Part shown: positions 11,485 through 22,601 of the stretch, one piece after another
Numbering within the stretch: the stretch's first letter is position 1
How the letters are laid out: the number at the start of each line of letters is the position of its first letter
Position numbers and translations under genes: made by a program
The notes under the pieces: model-generated
The model's database searches: none
Told to the model about the DNA's origin: nothing
Seen by the model: only the letters and a program-made list of their open reading frames with translations
Source of the DNA: Silene latifolia
Taxonomy: Eukaryota > Streptophyta > Magnoliopsida > Caryophyllales > Caryophyllaceae
Direction: 5' to 3'
DNA length: 64,000 bases
Assembly: GCF_048544455.1 (NCBI RefSeq)
Contig: NC_133537.1
Location: 311,835,738-311,899,737, forward strand

Positions 11485-12667
11485 ATTGGTAATGCCATCG
11501 ATCAAGACCGACAACAAGGGCCAAAGTCTATTGAAGAGCTTTATAATGATAATGAACAAGCTTTTGATTACTTTTTCAAGGTGTTGAGCAACATCAACAA
11601 CACCTTGAACATGCCCCCTTGACATCTCATCAAGAATGAGAGTTTGGTGGAGTCCTCCCTAAACCACCGTTTGTAAATATTTCTAACTCCCTAACTCGCA
11701 TTTCAATTCTTGTATTGCATTTTTGTCATCTTTGGATTTTTATTTACTTTGATCAAGATAATTGTCATGTTTGAGAGAAGTGAGGGAGGGACTAATAATT
11801 TCAATTGATGTGTAGTGCTTTAGCTTAGTGTGGGGATGGGAATTGCCTAGGCTAATCATACCTTAGTAATGCCCCCACAATGAAGAACACAAGATATGAA
11901 GAAGAATGGAAGAATGATAAAGGATATGCATTGTACACGGATGGAACTGAATCCGGGTACAAAGGGGTCGAATCCGAGCGGATTCAGGAGAATCCGCCCG
12001 TTTTCATGCAATCCGAGCGTACTGGGTAGAAGACGCACGTCCCTATGAGCTGAAATTTTGAAATATTTTTGACTGTAAGAGAATCCGGGTGTCCTGAACA
12101 ACAATCCGCCCTTCTCTGAAAATTCGTCCGTCTTGGAAAGAAGACGCCCGTCTTCTAAACTGAGGAAAACAAGAAAAATTCCTGGACTGAAATCCGTCCG
12201 TCTTCTGAAGAATCCGCCCGTCCCGTATCAGCGAATCCGAGCGTCTTCTCTTAAAGACGCCCGTCTTTAGGCGAGTTTTTCCCAACCCAGAAAGTGCAGA
12301 ATCCGCCCGTCTTGAGCAGAAACCGCACGGATTGTCCCTGCAGTTCGAATTTTTTCGGTCTTTATAAAACCCCTCCCACCTTCATTCATTCATTCATTCA
12401 TTCATAACACTACTTCAAAACATCAAAACCCTCATCCTCTCTATCACAAAAACAAAATCCCTCAACTACATTCACCAAAATCAAATCAAACCATCCTTTC
12501 AACAACAAATTAATCACTCCTTTTTCAATAAAAATCAAAACCAAGCACAAAATTTTCAACCTTTGAGTCGATTTTTGAATTCATAAAGGCAAAGCCTTTC
12601 ACCTTTAAATCAATTTGGGTACACTACAAATTGAAGATTTTTCATTCTTTTCTTGGTTAATTCATCA
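11485..12667 (+). promoter_or_regulatory. Internal promoter region with AATCCG array and TATA box
   Basis: This spacer replaces pol. It contains a purine-rich PPT-like tract (11825-11844), then about 15 short units of the type AATCCGnnCG or AGACGCnCGTC between about 11941 and 12335. Some are perfect palindromes, such as GAATCCGAGCGGATTC. A TATAAAA box lies at 12363-12369, 28 bp after the array, followed by a CATT repeat (about 12382-12405) and an A/C-rich leader up to the ATG at 12668. The layout is that of a stand-alone promoter driving the extra ORF. Promoter activity is inferred. Confidence 0.6.
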
Positions 12668-14266
12668 ATGGCAAGGACTAAGGGAGCAACAAAGGCAACA
12701 AAGGCACCAAAGACACTTTCACAAAGGCAAAAGGCTCTTCAAGCAAAGAAAGCATTGGCTATGGTGGTAGCAACCCCAAACTTGGAAGTGCAACAACAAC
12801 AAAAACCTTCTATGGGAGCAACAACATCTTCTACTTCGGAAATCGATCAACTTTTGCATTATCCGGAGGTAACTTTTATTTCCTAAACCCATAGAGATAC
12901 TTTTTCCAAGTTTGCTAGGAAATCATTTCAATCCACCAAGTTTATTTGTGAAGACACCTTGGATAAGTTGGGTGTCCTTGAGCAAACTAGAGCCTTTTTC
13001 AAAGCAATGGGGTTGAAGAAATTGTTTGAATCAAAAGAATTGACATACCCCTCCCTTACCTTGGAGTTTTTGAGTTCTTTGAAAGTCACCAAAGTTGAGA
13101 CTAGGGAGAATCTCGAGTTTCGTCTAGCAAATGTTAGTAGATGCATTTCCTTTAGGGAATTGGGTGAAATTTTGGGTCTTAGTGATGAACCGAGTTATTT
13201 TAAGAATTATGGAAAGTATGACCCCGACCCTCTTTGGGAGGCAATTTCCAGACGGAAATTTGAGGATTTTCATGCGAGTCGTGCTCTTTTAGTCCACCAT
13301 CCGGGCATAAGAGTATGGCACAAGGTCATAGGAAACACCATTATTGCAAGGAAAGATACCAACCATTTCACCAAACTTGATTTTATTCTTCTTGAATCGG
13401 CTTTGAACATTGGAAGAGTACACACCAAGCCTTTCAACTCTTTAAGGCTTTTGGTAGATAGATGGCTCAACATTGATTGTGGGAAGAAAGGCACTACCGT
13501 CATTGTCAATGGCGGCCTAGTCACTATCCTAGCCAAATACTTTGATCCTAACTTCAACAAGGATAGCAAGTATGAAGCAAAGGAGGGTGGTCATTTTGTT
13601 GATTTGCATACTATGATACACAAGTACAAGTGGGTTGCCCATAACCCTCTTGACACCAAGTATGGATGGCTCACTAGTGAAGCTAGATCGTTTACTTTGC
13701 CTTCAAAGATTTGTCGTCTAAGCGTCCACCGGACCAATTATCTACTTCCCCTTTCTAAAGAGGCCGAGTATATTATCCAACAACAAAAGGGTGAACTTGA
13801 AATGCCCTCCTCTTCCATTGTCACACCACCTTACCCTTTTGAGTACCAAGAGTTCAAGCCGGAAGGTGTTGAAGCAAGAAATGATTATTTGACTCTTCTC
13901 ATGCAAGCAATGCACAAGCAAGCCTTTGAGGATCGGAAAAATGCTTACTTAGCTCAATATCCACCCCTCCTACACTTAGCTAGGCAAGGACTACTTGATC
14001 CATCATGTCCTTTGCCTAGTTGGGCGGATAGAGAAGTCCTATTTCCGGGTGCATCTAGGGTCGTTTCGGGTGACAATGAGGTTGTTGGTAATGAAGAAGT
14101 TGATGATAACATTGATGAGGAAGCAAGTGAAGAAGGAGAAAAGGATGGTGAGCAAGATGATGAGCAAGGTGAAGAAGAAAGTGAAGAAGCAAATGAAGAG
14201 GGAAGTGGCAATGAGACCACTTCTAATGAGGAAAGTGATGATGGAGATGATATGATGGAAGATTAG
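12668..14266 (+). pseudogene. Athila-1 extra ORF (Athila ORF-1-like)
   Basis: The ATG at 12668 sits in a good plant context (TCATCAATGGCA). The first 72 codons are Lys/Ala/Gln-rich. A TAA at 12884-12886 interrupts the frame, which continues unchanged through SKFARKSFQ into a 435-codon open part. IRVWHKVIGNTIIARKD followed by a Leu-rich helix resembles the Athila ORF-1 family, which is plant-specific and of unknown function. The C-terminus (from about 14060) is highly acidic, with Glu, Asp, Asn and Ser. The ORF lies where Athila elements normally carry pol plus an envelope-like gene. It has its own TATA box upstream. It is near-intact apart from the single stop. Confidence 0.75.
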
Positions 14267-16329
14267 CAAGCCTTGGGGGCTCCTACCATCTTATGGTTTG
14301 TCTATTTCTCTCTTTGTTTTAATTATTTTCTTGATCATTGTTGGAGTAGTCCTAGCACCATAGAGGACTCACACCTCGGTACCATTGAGGTGTTCTCATT
14401 TTATTGTTCCCATTTTCAAAATCCAAAATGACAAATTAGTTTCATGCATTGCATAGTGTGTGCATGAACTACACCCATCCTTGGACATTAGCAATAGTGT
14501 CTCACTCGGTTTGGGGAAGTTAATGCATACACAACGGGAGGTAATCTAAATTATCCTCTCCGTCATAACAAAAACCATGCATCATGTAGTGTAGCTTAGT
14601 GTAGATTGCATTTAGTATAGAAATCATGCATCATCTTTGCATAATTTCCATCATTTTGGCCATTGAGGACAATGCCCATATTAGTGTGGGGATGGGAATT
14701 CTAACATTTAACTCTTATTCAAAAAATCCAAAAAAATTGAAAAAATTTCAAAAATCATAAAAATTTGAAAATTGAAAAACCCAAAAACATGTTTATTTCC
14801 TTCTATAATCTTGTGTATATATTGTTTTGTATATATTCTGTTTGTTCTATCCTTGTTCACATTGATTGACTACGCCACATCCGAGACAAGAGGATATTGA
14901 AGACCGCATGGTATGATCTTTCCAATCTCCTTTTTCCTCTTTATGTTAATGACTATGTGGCTTTATTTTGTTTGATGTCGTATAACAATGTGAACTTAGG
15001 ACTTGCATTTAGTTTATTTGTCATATTAGTTGATAGAATCACTTGCATTAGGATGTTTATATTAGTTGCATCATAGCATGTAGTTGCATTTAGATAAAAG
15101 TTTTGAGAAATGCCTAATTAGGAACTTTGACAAGAGCAACTAAGCCATTACAAATACTTGTTCAACTTAAGACTTTGCCTACTAGAATGGTTGTAAAACA
15201 CCCTAGATAGTGTCATACTAGTGTCTTTTGACCCATGACCCAAAGCCTAGTCAAGGGTTTGCATGTGAGTCACCTATCCAACCCCGTGATGCGATGTGGA
15301 CTTGGTTAACTTGTCTAGGTGACCTTGATTGACCTTGTGGTAAGGCAACCCAAAAATATTTTCTATCAATAAGTTTGAAGTGCTCATTTCAAAGAATTTT
15401 GTCATGTGGAAGTAATTTAATGCCAAAGAAACCTCAAATATTATGAATTGTTGAATGTTGAGAAATTTAAATTGTTTTGATGGAGGCGTACCACTTCGAT
15501 GTGCTTTGGAGCAGGATCCATTGAATTGGGCCCCCACACGGTTGTGAATTCGGCCGCCCAGAGACAGAGTGACTATCACCCCGAAAAGCTATTGTCTAGA
15601 GGTTAACCGGTTACCTAATAAGCGATTGGCGAAAGCAAAGGACACTAGCCCGGAAGGGACAAACCCCATCTAAAATTTTTAAAATGTGAAAGTTGAAATG
15701 AGGTCAATTTTTGAATACTAGTCATATCCACCCGTTGTGTATAAAGATTTGAGCATTTCATTCCCAAAAAGCCTTTTTGTCAAGCCACTTTGTCGAGCTT
15801 GGTACGATCCATGACCTTAACTTTTGTAGAGAATTCGAGACTTGTCATGTCATATGCTACTAGCATCATAGGGATCATCATTCCACCACCATCCGATCGC
15901 TCTTGACGAAAGCATTTGGAAATTGAGGATGAAAGTAGTCTAGTTTAACACCATTTGGAGGTGATTTAGTGCCATCCTCTTAGCCTTAGTAATTTGTTGA
16001 ACTAGTATTTGTGAAGGATTACATGCTCTTAAATTTGTTCCTCTTTAGTGCCTCCGCCACTTGATGAGGAAGTGGCTATTCCTTTTGTAGATGCATCAAT
16101 TATGTGATTTTGTATGCTTAATGTTTGGATGTGTCGCCATTTTGGCAAGACCCACCTTGCCTTGAAAGAAGGCATCCTACCTCATGGTTGTCTTGTTGTG
16201 AGTTGAAGGGGCGGAGTGAGACCCGCTAATCGTCTCATATCGGCTATGTTATTAGGTTAGTTTAAATAATGGTCCTAGTCTTTGTCACCTCTTTACTCGG
16301 GACGAGCAAAAGTTCGGTTTGGGGATATT
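14267..16329 (+). other. Athila-1 long 3' untranslated region with PPT-like tracts
   Basis: No coding frame is present over 2 kb. Two internal purine tracts resemble the true polypurine tract: CGGTTTGGGGAAG at 14507-14519 and TTAGTGTGGGGATGGGAATT at 14681-14700. The latter is an exact copy of 11825-11844. An A-rich stretch follows (14717-14790). The real PPT is CGGTTTGGGGATATT at 16315-16329, directly before the 3' LTR. Confidence 0.6.
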
Positions 16330-18082
16330 TGATGTGACCATAATTAGCGCATATTTATCCCCCGAATTAGCCTTGTTCCCATGCTTTTTAGTGCATATTT
16401 GGGTCATTTATTATCTTTAGTTCTTTGTTTTGCGTATTCTTTGAGATTTTGATCCCTTGGTAGGAAAGGAGTAAGAATCTTGCATTTTCATGGCAAAATG
16501 AGACTAAATTGATCGAATTCAATGACCAAGCATCAAGGAGAGACAAGATTAGAAGGCCTTTGTACATATGATAGTAGATGAGCAATGTTGAGAAAGGATC
16601 CTTGAGTCCCCAAGGAAATCCCCAAGGAATTTAGGAAGAAAAGGGAAGAAAAGAAGAAGAAATCTTGCTGAGGCACAATCCGTGCGGATTGACTACAATC
16701 CGGCCGTCCTCACCATGCACAATCCGTGCGGTTTTCCACCAAGACGCTCGGGTTTAGCCACCACAATCCGCCCGGATTCTCTTGAATCCGCTCGTGTTCC
16801 ACCACCAGATTCCGCCCGTCCCGACTCTAATCCGCTCGGATTCCAGCAAGCGCAATTTCGTCTTCTCCAAGCTACAAAGAAAGAAGCCCTTCCTTCGAAA
16901 AATACCGGCTCCTCCCTGCTCAATCTAAAAAGTGTAATTACTAGTTTAGCCCTTAGTTAACCCTAATGCATCCCTCTAATTTCCACTATAAATACCCCAT
17001 TAGTCTAATTAGAAGAGCATGTTCTTCTTATCAATAATTAGAGTAGTTAATATCAATCAAATCTCTCTTTAGTTTTGTAATCAACAATTAATCAAGTTCT
17101 AATACAAGTTTTATTTCCTTAATCTCTCTTTTGTTCATCCTTTATTTTGGGTAATTGAAGATTATTTGGGTTATTATTGGGAGATTGACAACCTCTCAAT
17201 CAAACATCAAGTACTTCTTTTATCTTTGCTTTATTATTGGAATCATTAGTTGGTATAATTCTCTTAATCCCTCTTTAATTATTGTTAATTACTTTCATTT
17301 ATTCATCATGTTTCCTTTTGTTGGTATGATTGACAACCTTGCTAGCATGATCAACATGATAATGAGTGAGTAGTCTCTTAGCTAGGGTTAATGGGTGATT
17401 AGGGGAAACCAACATGGGGAATGATTCATGCTTAAATTAATATGCTTTCATGCTTTATTTGCTTGCTTGTTTTGATCTCAACTCATGCACATGTTATGTT
17501 TGATGACATGCGAGCCTATGAATCCTTGCATTTTTTACCCATCACCTATCTTTTCAATGAGACTTGTAAGACATAAACCAACTCGAGTCTCATTAGACCA
17601 TGCATGTTGTTGAGTAGGGAAGATTAAGTCGACTTGTAGGTGTTGTACAATCTAATCGATTCGGCTCCGGGACCCAAACTTTCCTAGGATTGTAAGATAT
17701 AACCCAACTCAGTCCATCACAACAATAATTGCTTGCTTATAATTTGAGAACATGTTTGTATGATCAATTCCCATGATTCCCCTATGATCCCATGACACCC
17801 TAGTGCCTTTTATCAATTGTTTACAACCCTTTTAATTCATCTTGCTTGTTTATTTTCATTGCTATTTTAGTTAGTGACCTTCTACATCAACCCAAATTGT
17901 GACACCCCTAAGACACCACTAGTTTCAATAGAAATCTCATTTCAATACCCGTCCTTTGGGATCCGACCTTTACTTGCCTCTTTACTAATTGTAGAGTTGT
18001 TTGTAAAGCTATAAATTGTGTTTTGATTCGGACGTGACCCAACGACCACACCTTTAATTGTGAACACGAAACGGACCGATCA
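16330..18082 (+). repeat. 3' LTR of Athila-1, complete
   Basis: The LTR starts TGATGTGACC after the polypurine tract and ends CGATCA before the target duplication, 1753 bp. It holds an array of about eight AATCCG units (about 16676-16850), among them the perfect palindrome CAATCCGTGCGGATTG. A TATAAATA box follows at 16987-16994. Its last 657 bp are duplicated as the truncated 5' LTR. Confidence 0.85.
16987..16994 (+). promoter_or_regulatory. TATA box of Athila-1 LTR
   Basis: TATAAATA followed by CCCC lies about 137 bp downstream of the last AATCCG unit. The sequence and position within U3 are typical of a plant LTR promoter. Confidence 0.65.
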
Positions 18083-18087
18083 ATTAT
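18083..18087. repeat. Target site duplication ATTAT, right copy
   Basis: Matches 8026-8030. It marks the right border of Athila-1 and the point where the Tat element resumes. Confidence 0.85.
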
Positions 18088-18163
18088 AAGCACCCACTTC
18101 ATACTTCTCCACACTAGAGAACTCATTTGTCCATTCTTTTAGACGAATTTCAATAGCGTTCAT
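18083..18163 (-). pseudogene. Antisense gene 1, first 27 codons
   Basis: On the minus strand the ATG at 18163 opens MNAIEIRLKEWTNEFSS and runs 27 codons to the Athila target site, ending in GAYN. The frame and phase continue at 8025 with FGALLSLK, so this is the start of antisense gene 1 displaced 10 kb by the insertion. A TATAAATAGAG box lies upstream at 18246-18255. I do not recognise the N-terminus by itself. Confidence 0.75.
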
Positions 18164-18245
18164 GATGTAGGCTTATTTTGGGAGTTTTGTGTAATAAGAC
18201 GAAGAAAGACGGAAGAATTATGTGAACAAAACCTCCTTCGACGTC

Positions 18246-18255
18246 TCTATTTATA
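18246..18255 (-). promoter_or_regulatory. TATA box of antisense gene 1
   Basis: On the minus strand TATAAATAGA lies about 85 bp upstream of the ATG at 18163. A perfect GGCGCAGC palindrome is 44-70 bp further upstream. This fits an autonomous antisense promoter. Confidence 0.65.
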
Positions 18256-18298
18256 CTAAAAGTTGTTTCCTAAAATCCATCAGAACGCACGCACTGGG

Positions 18299-18331
18299 GA
18301 ACAGGCGCAGCAGGTGCTGCGCCTCTTCCTC
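18299..18331. repeat. GGCGCAGC palindrome, unit 1
   Basis: GGCGCAGCAGGTGCTGCGCC at 18304-18323 is a perfect inverted repeat with 9-bp arms and a 2-bp centre. It is followed by TCTTCCTC. Related units occur at 21763-21826, 23033-23092, 23641-23668 and 24229-24293. Confidence 0.85.
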
Positions 18332-19088
18332 AGCTGTTTTTCTGTGATTTTCCGCGTTGGATCTTTCCTAAATTCCTCAACGAATAATTTCCTATTCATA
18401 CGGGTTATTATTTTGGTAAATGCGTCAAGTTACCATATTTCGTGTTTCCTAATTTTGCGGGCACGCATCTCGAGACGATTTCGACATTTTCGTCATTTTA
18501 GCACATTTATACATTTCTTTTTAATTTTCTTTTTGGGGAATCATTTCACCAATTTAATTTAATTTATTCCTTTTTACATTTTGGTATTTAATTTCATTAT
18601 ATCATTTTTCGAACTTTACCTCTTTTTCCTTTTGGAGAAATCATCTCACTCTCCACTTCAAACTTATATGTTTTTATTTTTTCTTTTTTTAGGAGGTAAC
18701 CCTCCCTACCGTCCGGTCATTTCCGACCAAATTTTTGCATTTTTGCCATTTCCGACCAAATTTTTGAATTTCTGGACATACTTTTTTGCATTTTCGAGTC
18801 ATTGTTTTGCGCTAATTTAGGCCATATGTACAAATATATGTTCTGTGTGATTTCTGTGTAAATTTCAGCAGCATGACGGCGTAAACCGTCATCTACCAAA
18901 CCTGTTCAAAGCTAACCTGCAGGTACAAACAAAGCAACCCAGCAGCAAAGGCACTCAGACCGTCATATATACGATCAAAAAGGGATATGTACACCAAACT
19001 GGGGGCTCGAGCCCCAAAACAAAATCCAAATGTCCGAAAATGTACAAATGTACAAAAATACAGCCAAAAACAAGAAACAACAAGAAAG

Positions 19089-21626
19089 CTACTGCTCGTC
19101 GCCGTCTAGCTCAGCAACTCTTGCCTCGAGAGCAGCAACCTCGGCGTCACGAACCTCGAACTTCCTCAGCAGGCGAGTCGTCTCCTCTCGGGACTGAGCA
19201 ACCTCTCGCTCCAGCTCGCGCTCCCTCTGCAAACGACAAAACTGACTCATGTCAATCATTTCAAGCATAAAGGAAAATTAGAAAACTCAAAAATAAAGTA
19301 AACGGAAGGTTCATACCTGACGTCCTCGGCCACCAGCAAGTGCCTCGACGGCAGTAGCCCGCAGCCGGTTGGCTACCCTCCACAAAGCCACGAACCGGGA
19401 TGACGACACCTGCATTTCAAAAGGAAAATGTTTAGCAATTGAGCAAACTCGAGCAAATGTGTTCTTACACGAAAACTATATAGACTAGAAGACTCACCCT
19501 CCAGATCAGATGCTGCCAATCATCCAGGCCAGCATCTCTCACCGCCACGTCAAAGTAACGTAGCTCGGAGATCGTCGTGTCGGTGTACTCAAGGGTCTCG
19601 GGGTACTCTGGGGGCTCGATGCCCGCCGCCTCGACCTGCTGCAAAGTCAGATAATTTCCGTTAACCGATGATATTTCATCGTATGCTCAAACAATCAAGA
19701 ATGAAAGAGGGCAAAACACTTACCACAACCGGCCAGTACGCCAACCTCCCGTAGAGGAACGCTGAGTAGTCGTCACCCGGAAGGAGGAGGGCGTCGCCAC
19801 GACGCGACCTTGCCAGGTCGGCCTCCTCTCGGCCTCGAAGGCTCCCTAAACATCGTCCGAGGAGGATCGATGGGAACCGTCAAGACATCCCGAGAGCACT
19901 GACGAGCCAAGCGCTCACCCAAGTACCACACAGGACCCATCGACATCCTCAGCAGCAGCCGGCTCGAGCTCGTAGGTCGAAGGACCTCGGCCACGAAAGG
20001 AGGAGCGCCAGCGTACTCCTCCCAAGGCCTGGGCACCCACTAGAAAAGCAAACGAAGGGTCATTCTTATGATCAGTTCTAAAAATAGAGAAAGAAAACAC
20101 AGTCAAAGGTAAGGTGAAATACTTACGCCATCCAGCTGAAGAGCGTTCACCTCCCGCCGACAGACGTCGTGGAAGGAACGCCGACTCCTCGTGCGGCACA
20201 TCTCCCAATCCCTCACGACAGGATAGGCCTTCTCCACCGGCTCCGTCCTCTTGGGCGTGAGGCCCGGAAAGTAGGAGTACACCCACGCCTGTAAATCAAG
20301 ATAATCAGCAACGATCTTTCGTGATTTGATAAGAAAAAGAAATGATCTTTCATGAGAAGAAGTGAAATCATGTCGTAGTCCTCCAAAGTGACCCCACCTC
20401 ACCAAAAGGCATGTGAAACGTGGAGGTCGTGTCCCAAAACCGGTCCAAGAACGCTCGAACGAGACTGAGGTTAGCCCAAAGCTTCCTCTTTGCAATATCC
20501 CTCCAAGCCTGTACCAAGGCACCGAACGCTCCTCGTTCGATCATGGTCCGCTCCTCAGCCGACAGCCTCTCGTAGCACCCCATCGCCGTCGTGTAGCTCG
20601 AGAATGACCTGATGTTCCCGGCCTCCTATGTTGATTTGAAACAAAAGCTATCTTTAGCTCAAATGAAGAAGAAAAGGAATGACAAACATAAATGAAAGAA
20701 GATATATGAAGAGTGATGAATCCTATTTACCAAGCTCTTCACCATCCTGTAGGACAGGTGACCCTCCGCAGCCCAGAGCAGGTGCCTACTATCCCAGGTC
20801 TTAGCCCACCCAGGTGCTCCCCTCAGCTGGCGACCACCTCGTCCAACGTTGGCCCGTCTCGGGGCCTCCTCCTCCTCTAGGACCTCGTCCTCAGCAGCCG
20901 TCACCGCAGCGGTGAAAGCCTCCTCCAACGCCTCCTCAAGCACCTGATAAGGGTCAACAGCAGTGTCCACGTCCATGGGAGCCCTCCCAGACATAGAAGC
21001 CTCATCACCTACAAAATTAAAGTAAATTTAGGCCGCGTCAAGTGACGACAAGCCTTGATTAGGGGTTTTTCGAGTTTTCGGAGCTCCGAAATCGCTCTTT
21101 TCTCGCCATCTTTGGCAACTTTCCCACAAACCCGTCCACTCATGTGGTAATTTGGGTCAAGTCAAGCCTAAGTTGAAGCCTAGTCATGGGTTCGAGTCGG
21201 AAATTCGGCAGCATTTCGTTATAACGGCGATTATGCCCTAAGAAAAGTGTCCTGAAAAAGCAGTCACAAACCAAAATTCTGAGATGGTAGGAAGTTTACC
21301 CATCATACAAGGATTCCAAATATCAAGTTTCGTCACAAATGGGCAATCCTAAGGCTATTTTCGAAGCAATTTACGGTTTAGCTGTGAAACTGTCTCAATT
21401 TCACTCAAATGCTCAAAACTCAACGAAAATTCGAAATAAATACATGGTTATGATCCTTATGTTACCAATTGGCCATTTACAAAGTCAATTTGGCAAGGCA
21501 AAATCATTTGGGGGAAAAGTCCCAAATTTTCGACTAATTAGGGTCGAAAACCCTAATTTTGTCGATCCCATTTGAGCAAATGCGGAAGATAAATGCAAGA
21601 TTGATACACATACCTCGATTAGTCAT
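19089..21626 (-). pseudogene. Antisense gene 2, eight-exon PMD-like gene
   Basis: Minus-strand exons by eye are 21626-21614, 21008-20731, 20625-20398, 20288-20127, 20039-19724, 19638-19498, 19409-19317 and 19226-19089. All introns are GT-AG. After a phase-1 first intron every junction is phase 0. The start reads MTNR-GDEASMSGRAP. Exon 3 carries WDTTSTFHMPFGE, the PMD signature, and exon 4 starts AWVYSYFPG. Exon 5 contains MGPVWYLGERLARQ and, one frame over, DYSAFLYGRLAYWPV, so it has one surplus base near 19832-19836. The last exon encodes a charged helix. After exon 3 the bases also read TLEDYDM in a shifted frame, so part of the domain core may be deleted. About 455 codons. Function is unknown; the PMD family includes host MAIN-like proteins and transposon proteins. 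Confidence 0.72.
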
Positions 21627-21689
21627 GGAAAATGAAAGCTTTTGGATCAAATTTTGACGGAAATGGTTGGAATTTGAGAGAGTAATTGA

Positions 21690-21700
21690 GATTTTATATT
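21690..21700 (-). promoter_or_regulatory. TATA-like box of antisense gene 2
   Basis: On the minus strand AATATAAAATC lies about 65 bp upstream of the ATG at 21626. Two GGCGCAGC-type units lie about 61-126 bp further upstream (21763-21826), repeating the arrangement of antisense gene 1. Confidence 0.55.
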
Positions 21701-21762
21701 TCGAAATAATGAAATGAAACCCCTGTTTCATCGGGTTTTTACGCAGGAAAGACACGCCCAGG

Positions 21763-21826
21763 AATAGACGCAGTAGGTGTTGCGCCTCTTCCAAGGGACG
21801 CAGCTCTTGCTGCACCTCTTCCTCAG
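21763..21826. repeat. GGCGCAGC palindromes, units 2 and 3
   Basis: Two adjacent units, GACGCAGTAGGTGTTGCGCC and GACGCAGCTCTTGCTGCACC, each followed by TCTTCC. Differences from the perfect unit are mostly C-to-T or G-to-A changes. Confidence 0.75.
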
Positions 21827-22067
21827 CTTCCATTCATACGAGTTTTCAAAAATTCGTTATGAGTTCGTTATTTTTGTGGGCCCATCTTTGGTGCGCCTCT
21901 TCCTTGATGCTACATCACATATTTGGTCCGTTTGACGTATGTTCTTTGCCCGGATCCACATCTTCCAAGCCAACAACAGATCATCGCCTTATTTTTTACC
22001 CAAGACCTAGCTTGTCACAACGAGCATTCCTTCTTTGACAAGTGTTTCGACACGCCTTTATTGTTTT

Positions 22068-22262
22068 CCCCCAGCGAGAGTACACGGATAGACTTTCCCT
22101 CTCGAGACATGGAGATCAGTTCCCGATTATGTTCCCCCAGCGAGAGTACACGGATAGACTTTCCCTCTCGAGACATGGAGATTAGTTCTCGATTATGTTC
22201 CCCCAACGAGAGTTCACGACCGACAGTCACTCCCTCTCGAGACATGGAGATCAACATCGACC
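22068..22262 (+). repeat. 66-bp tandem repeat near the Tat polypurine tract
   Basis: Two nearly identical copies start at 22068 and 22134, and a diverged third starts at 22200. Each begins CCCCCAGCGAGAG and contains TCTCGAGACATGGAGAT. They produce an open frame on both strands (22474 and 22299), but the coding appearance comes from the repeat and has no family match I know. Confidence 0.85.
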
Positions 22263-22601
22263 CCAAATTCTTCAGAAGTTTGTTTGAAGCTGAACACAAG
22301 CAGATTTCTCCCAGCAGTTCCAGACTGTGTCCTGCCGTCTTCTCCCAATATCACGTTTTGTTTTCCCTGGAGTTCCAAGGAATTTCAGGTATGGTCTCTT
22401 CTTATGGCTGGCGAGCCTCCTTACGTAGTCTAATGGACTTTAAACGACCCTCCCCGATAGTCGACAGACTCTAAAATGTTCCCGACGACATGTCCTTGGT
22501 TCAGACCCCTTGAGCCGCCTCGCGTCGCCATAGTCGTCAAGTTGTAATCTTCGATTGACCTGATGGCCATACTTTGACTTTCCCCTTGTCCAAGCCTCAA
22601 T

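Larger units (their letters stand above)
8031..18082 (+). mobile_element. Athila-type element 1, pol-less
   Basis: This is a + strand element with the order truncated 5' LTR, tRNA-Asp primer site, gag, protease, a spacer with motif array and TATA box, an extra ORF, a long 3' untranslated part, a polypurine tract and a full 3' LTR. No RT, RNase H or integrase motif exists between 11484 and 16329, so it must be mobilised in trans. The 5-bp target duplication ATTAT flanks it. By eye I count about seven differences over the 657 bp shared by both LTRs, close to 1 percent, which suggests a young insertion. It interrupts antisense gene 1 of the Tat element. Confidence 0.88.

Noticed and set aside
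13954..14220. Ser-rich minus-strand open frame opposite the Athila-1 extra ORF
   Set aside because: It is the complement of the acidic Glu/Asp/Ser-coding tail and has no independent support.
17422..18082. Alternative short Athila-1 LTR starting TGATTCATGC
   Set aside because: It would make both LTRs equal in length, but the good polypurine tract, motif array and TATA box all lie at 16315-16994. The junction is also explained by a 3-bp microhomology. Kept as the stated refutation route.
22015..22299. Minus-strand open frame with repeated SMSREGKSIRV peptides
   Set aside because: The peptide repeat just mirrors the 66-bp DNA repeat. No start context, no neighbours and no known domain.
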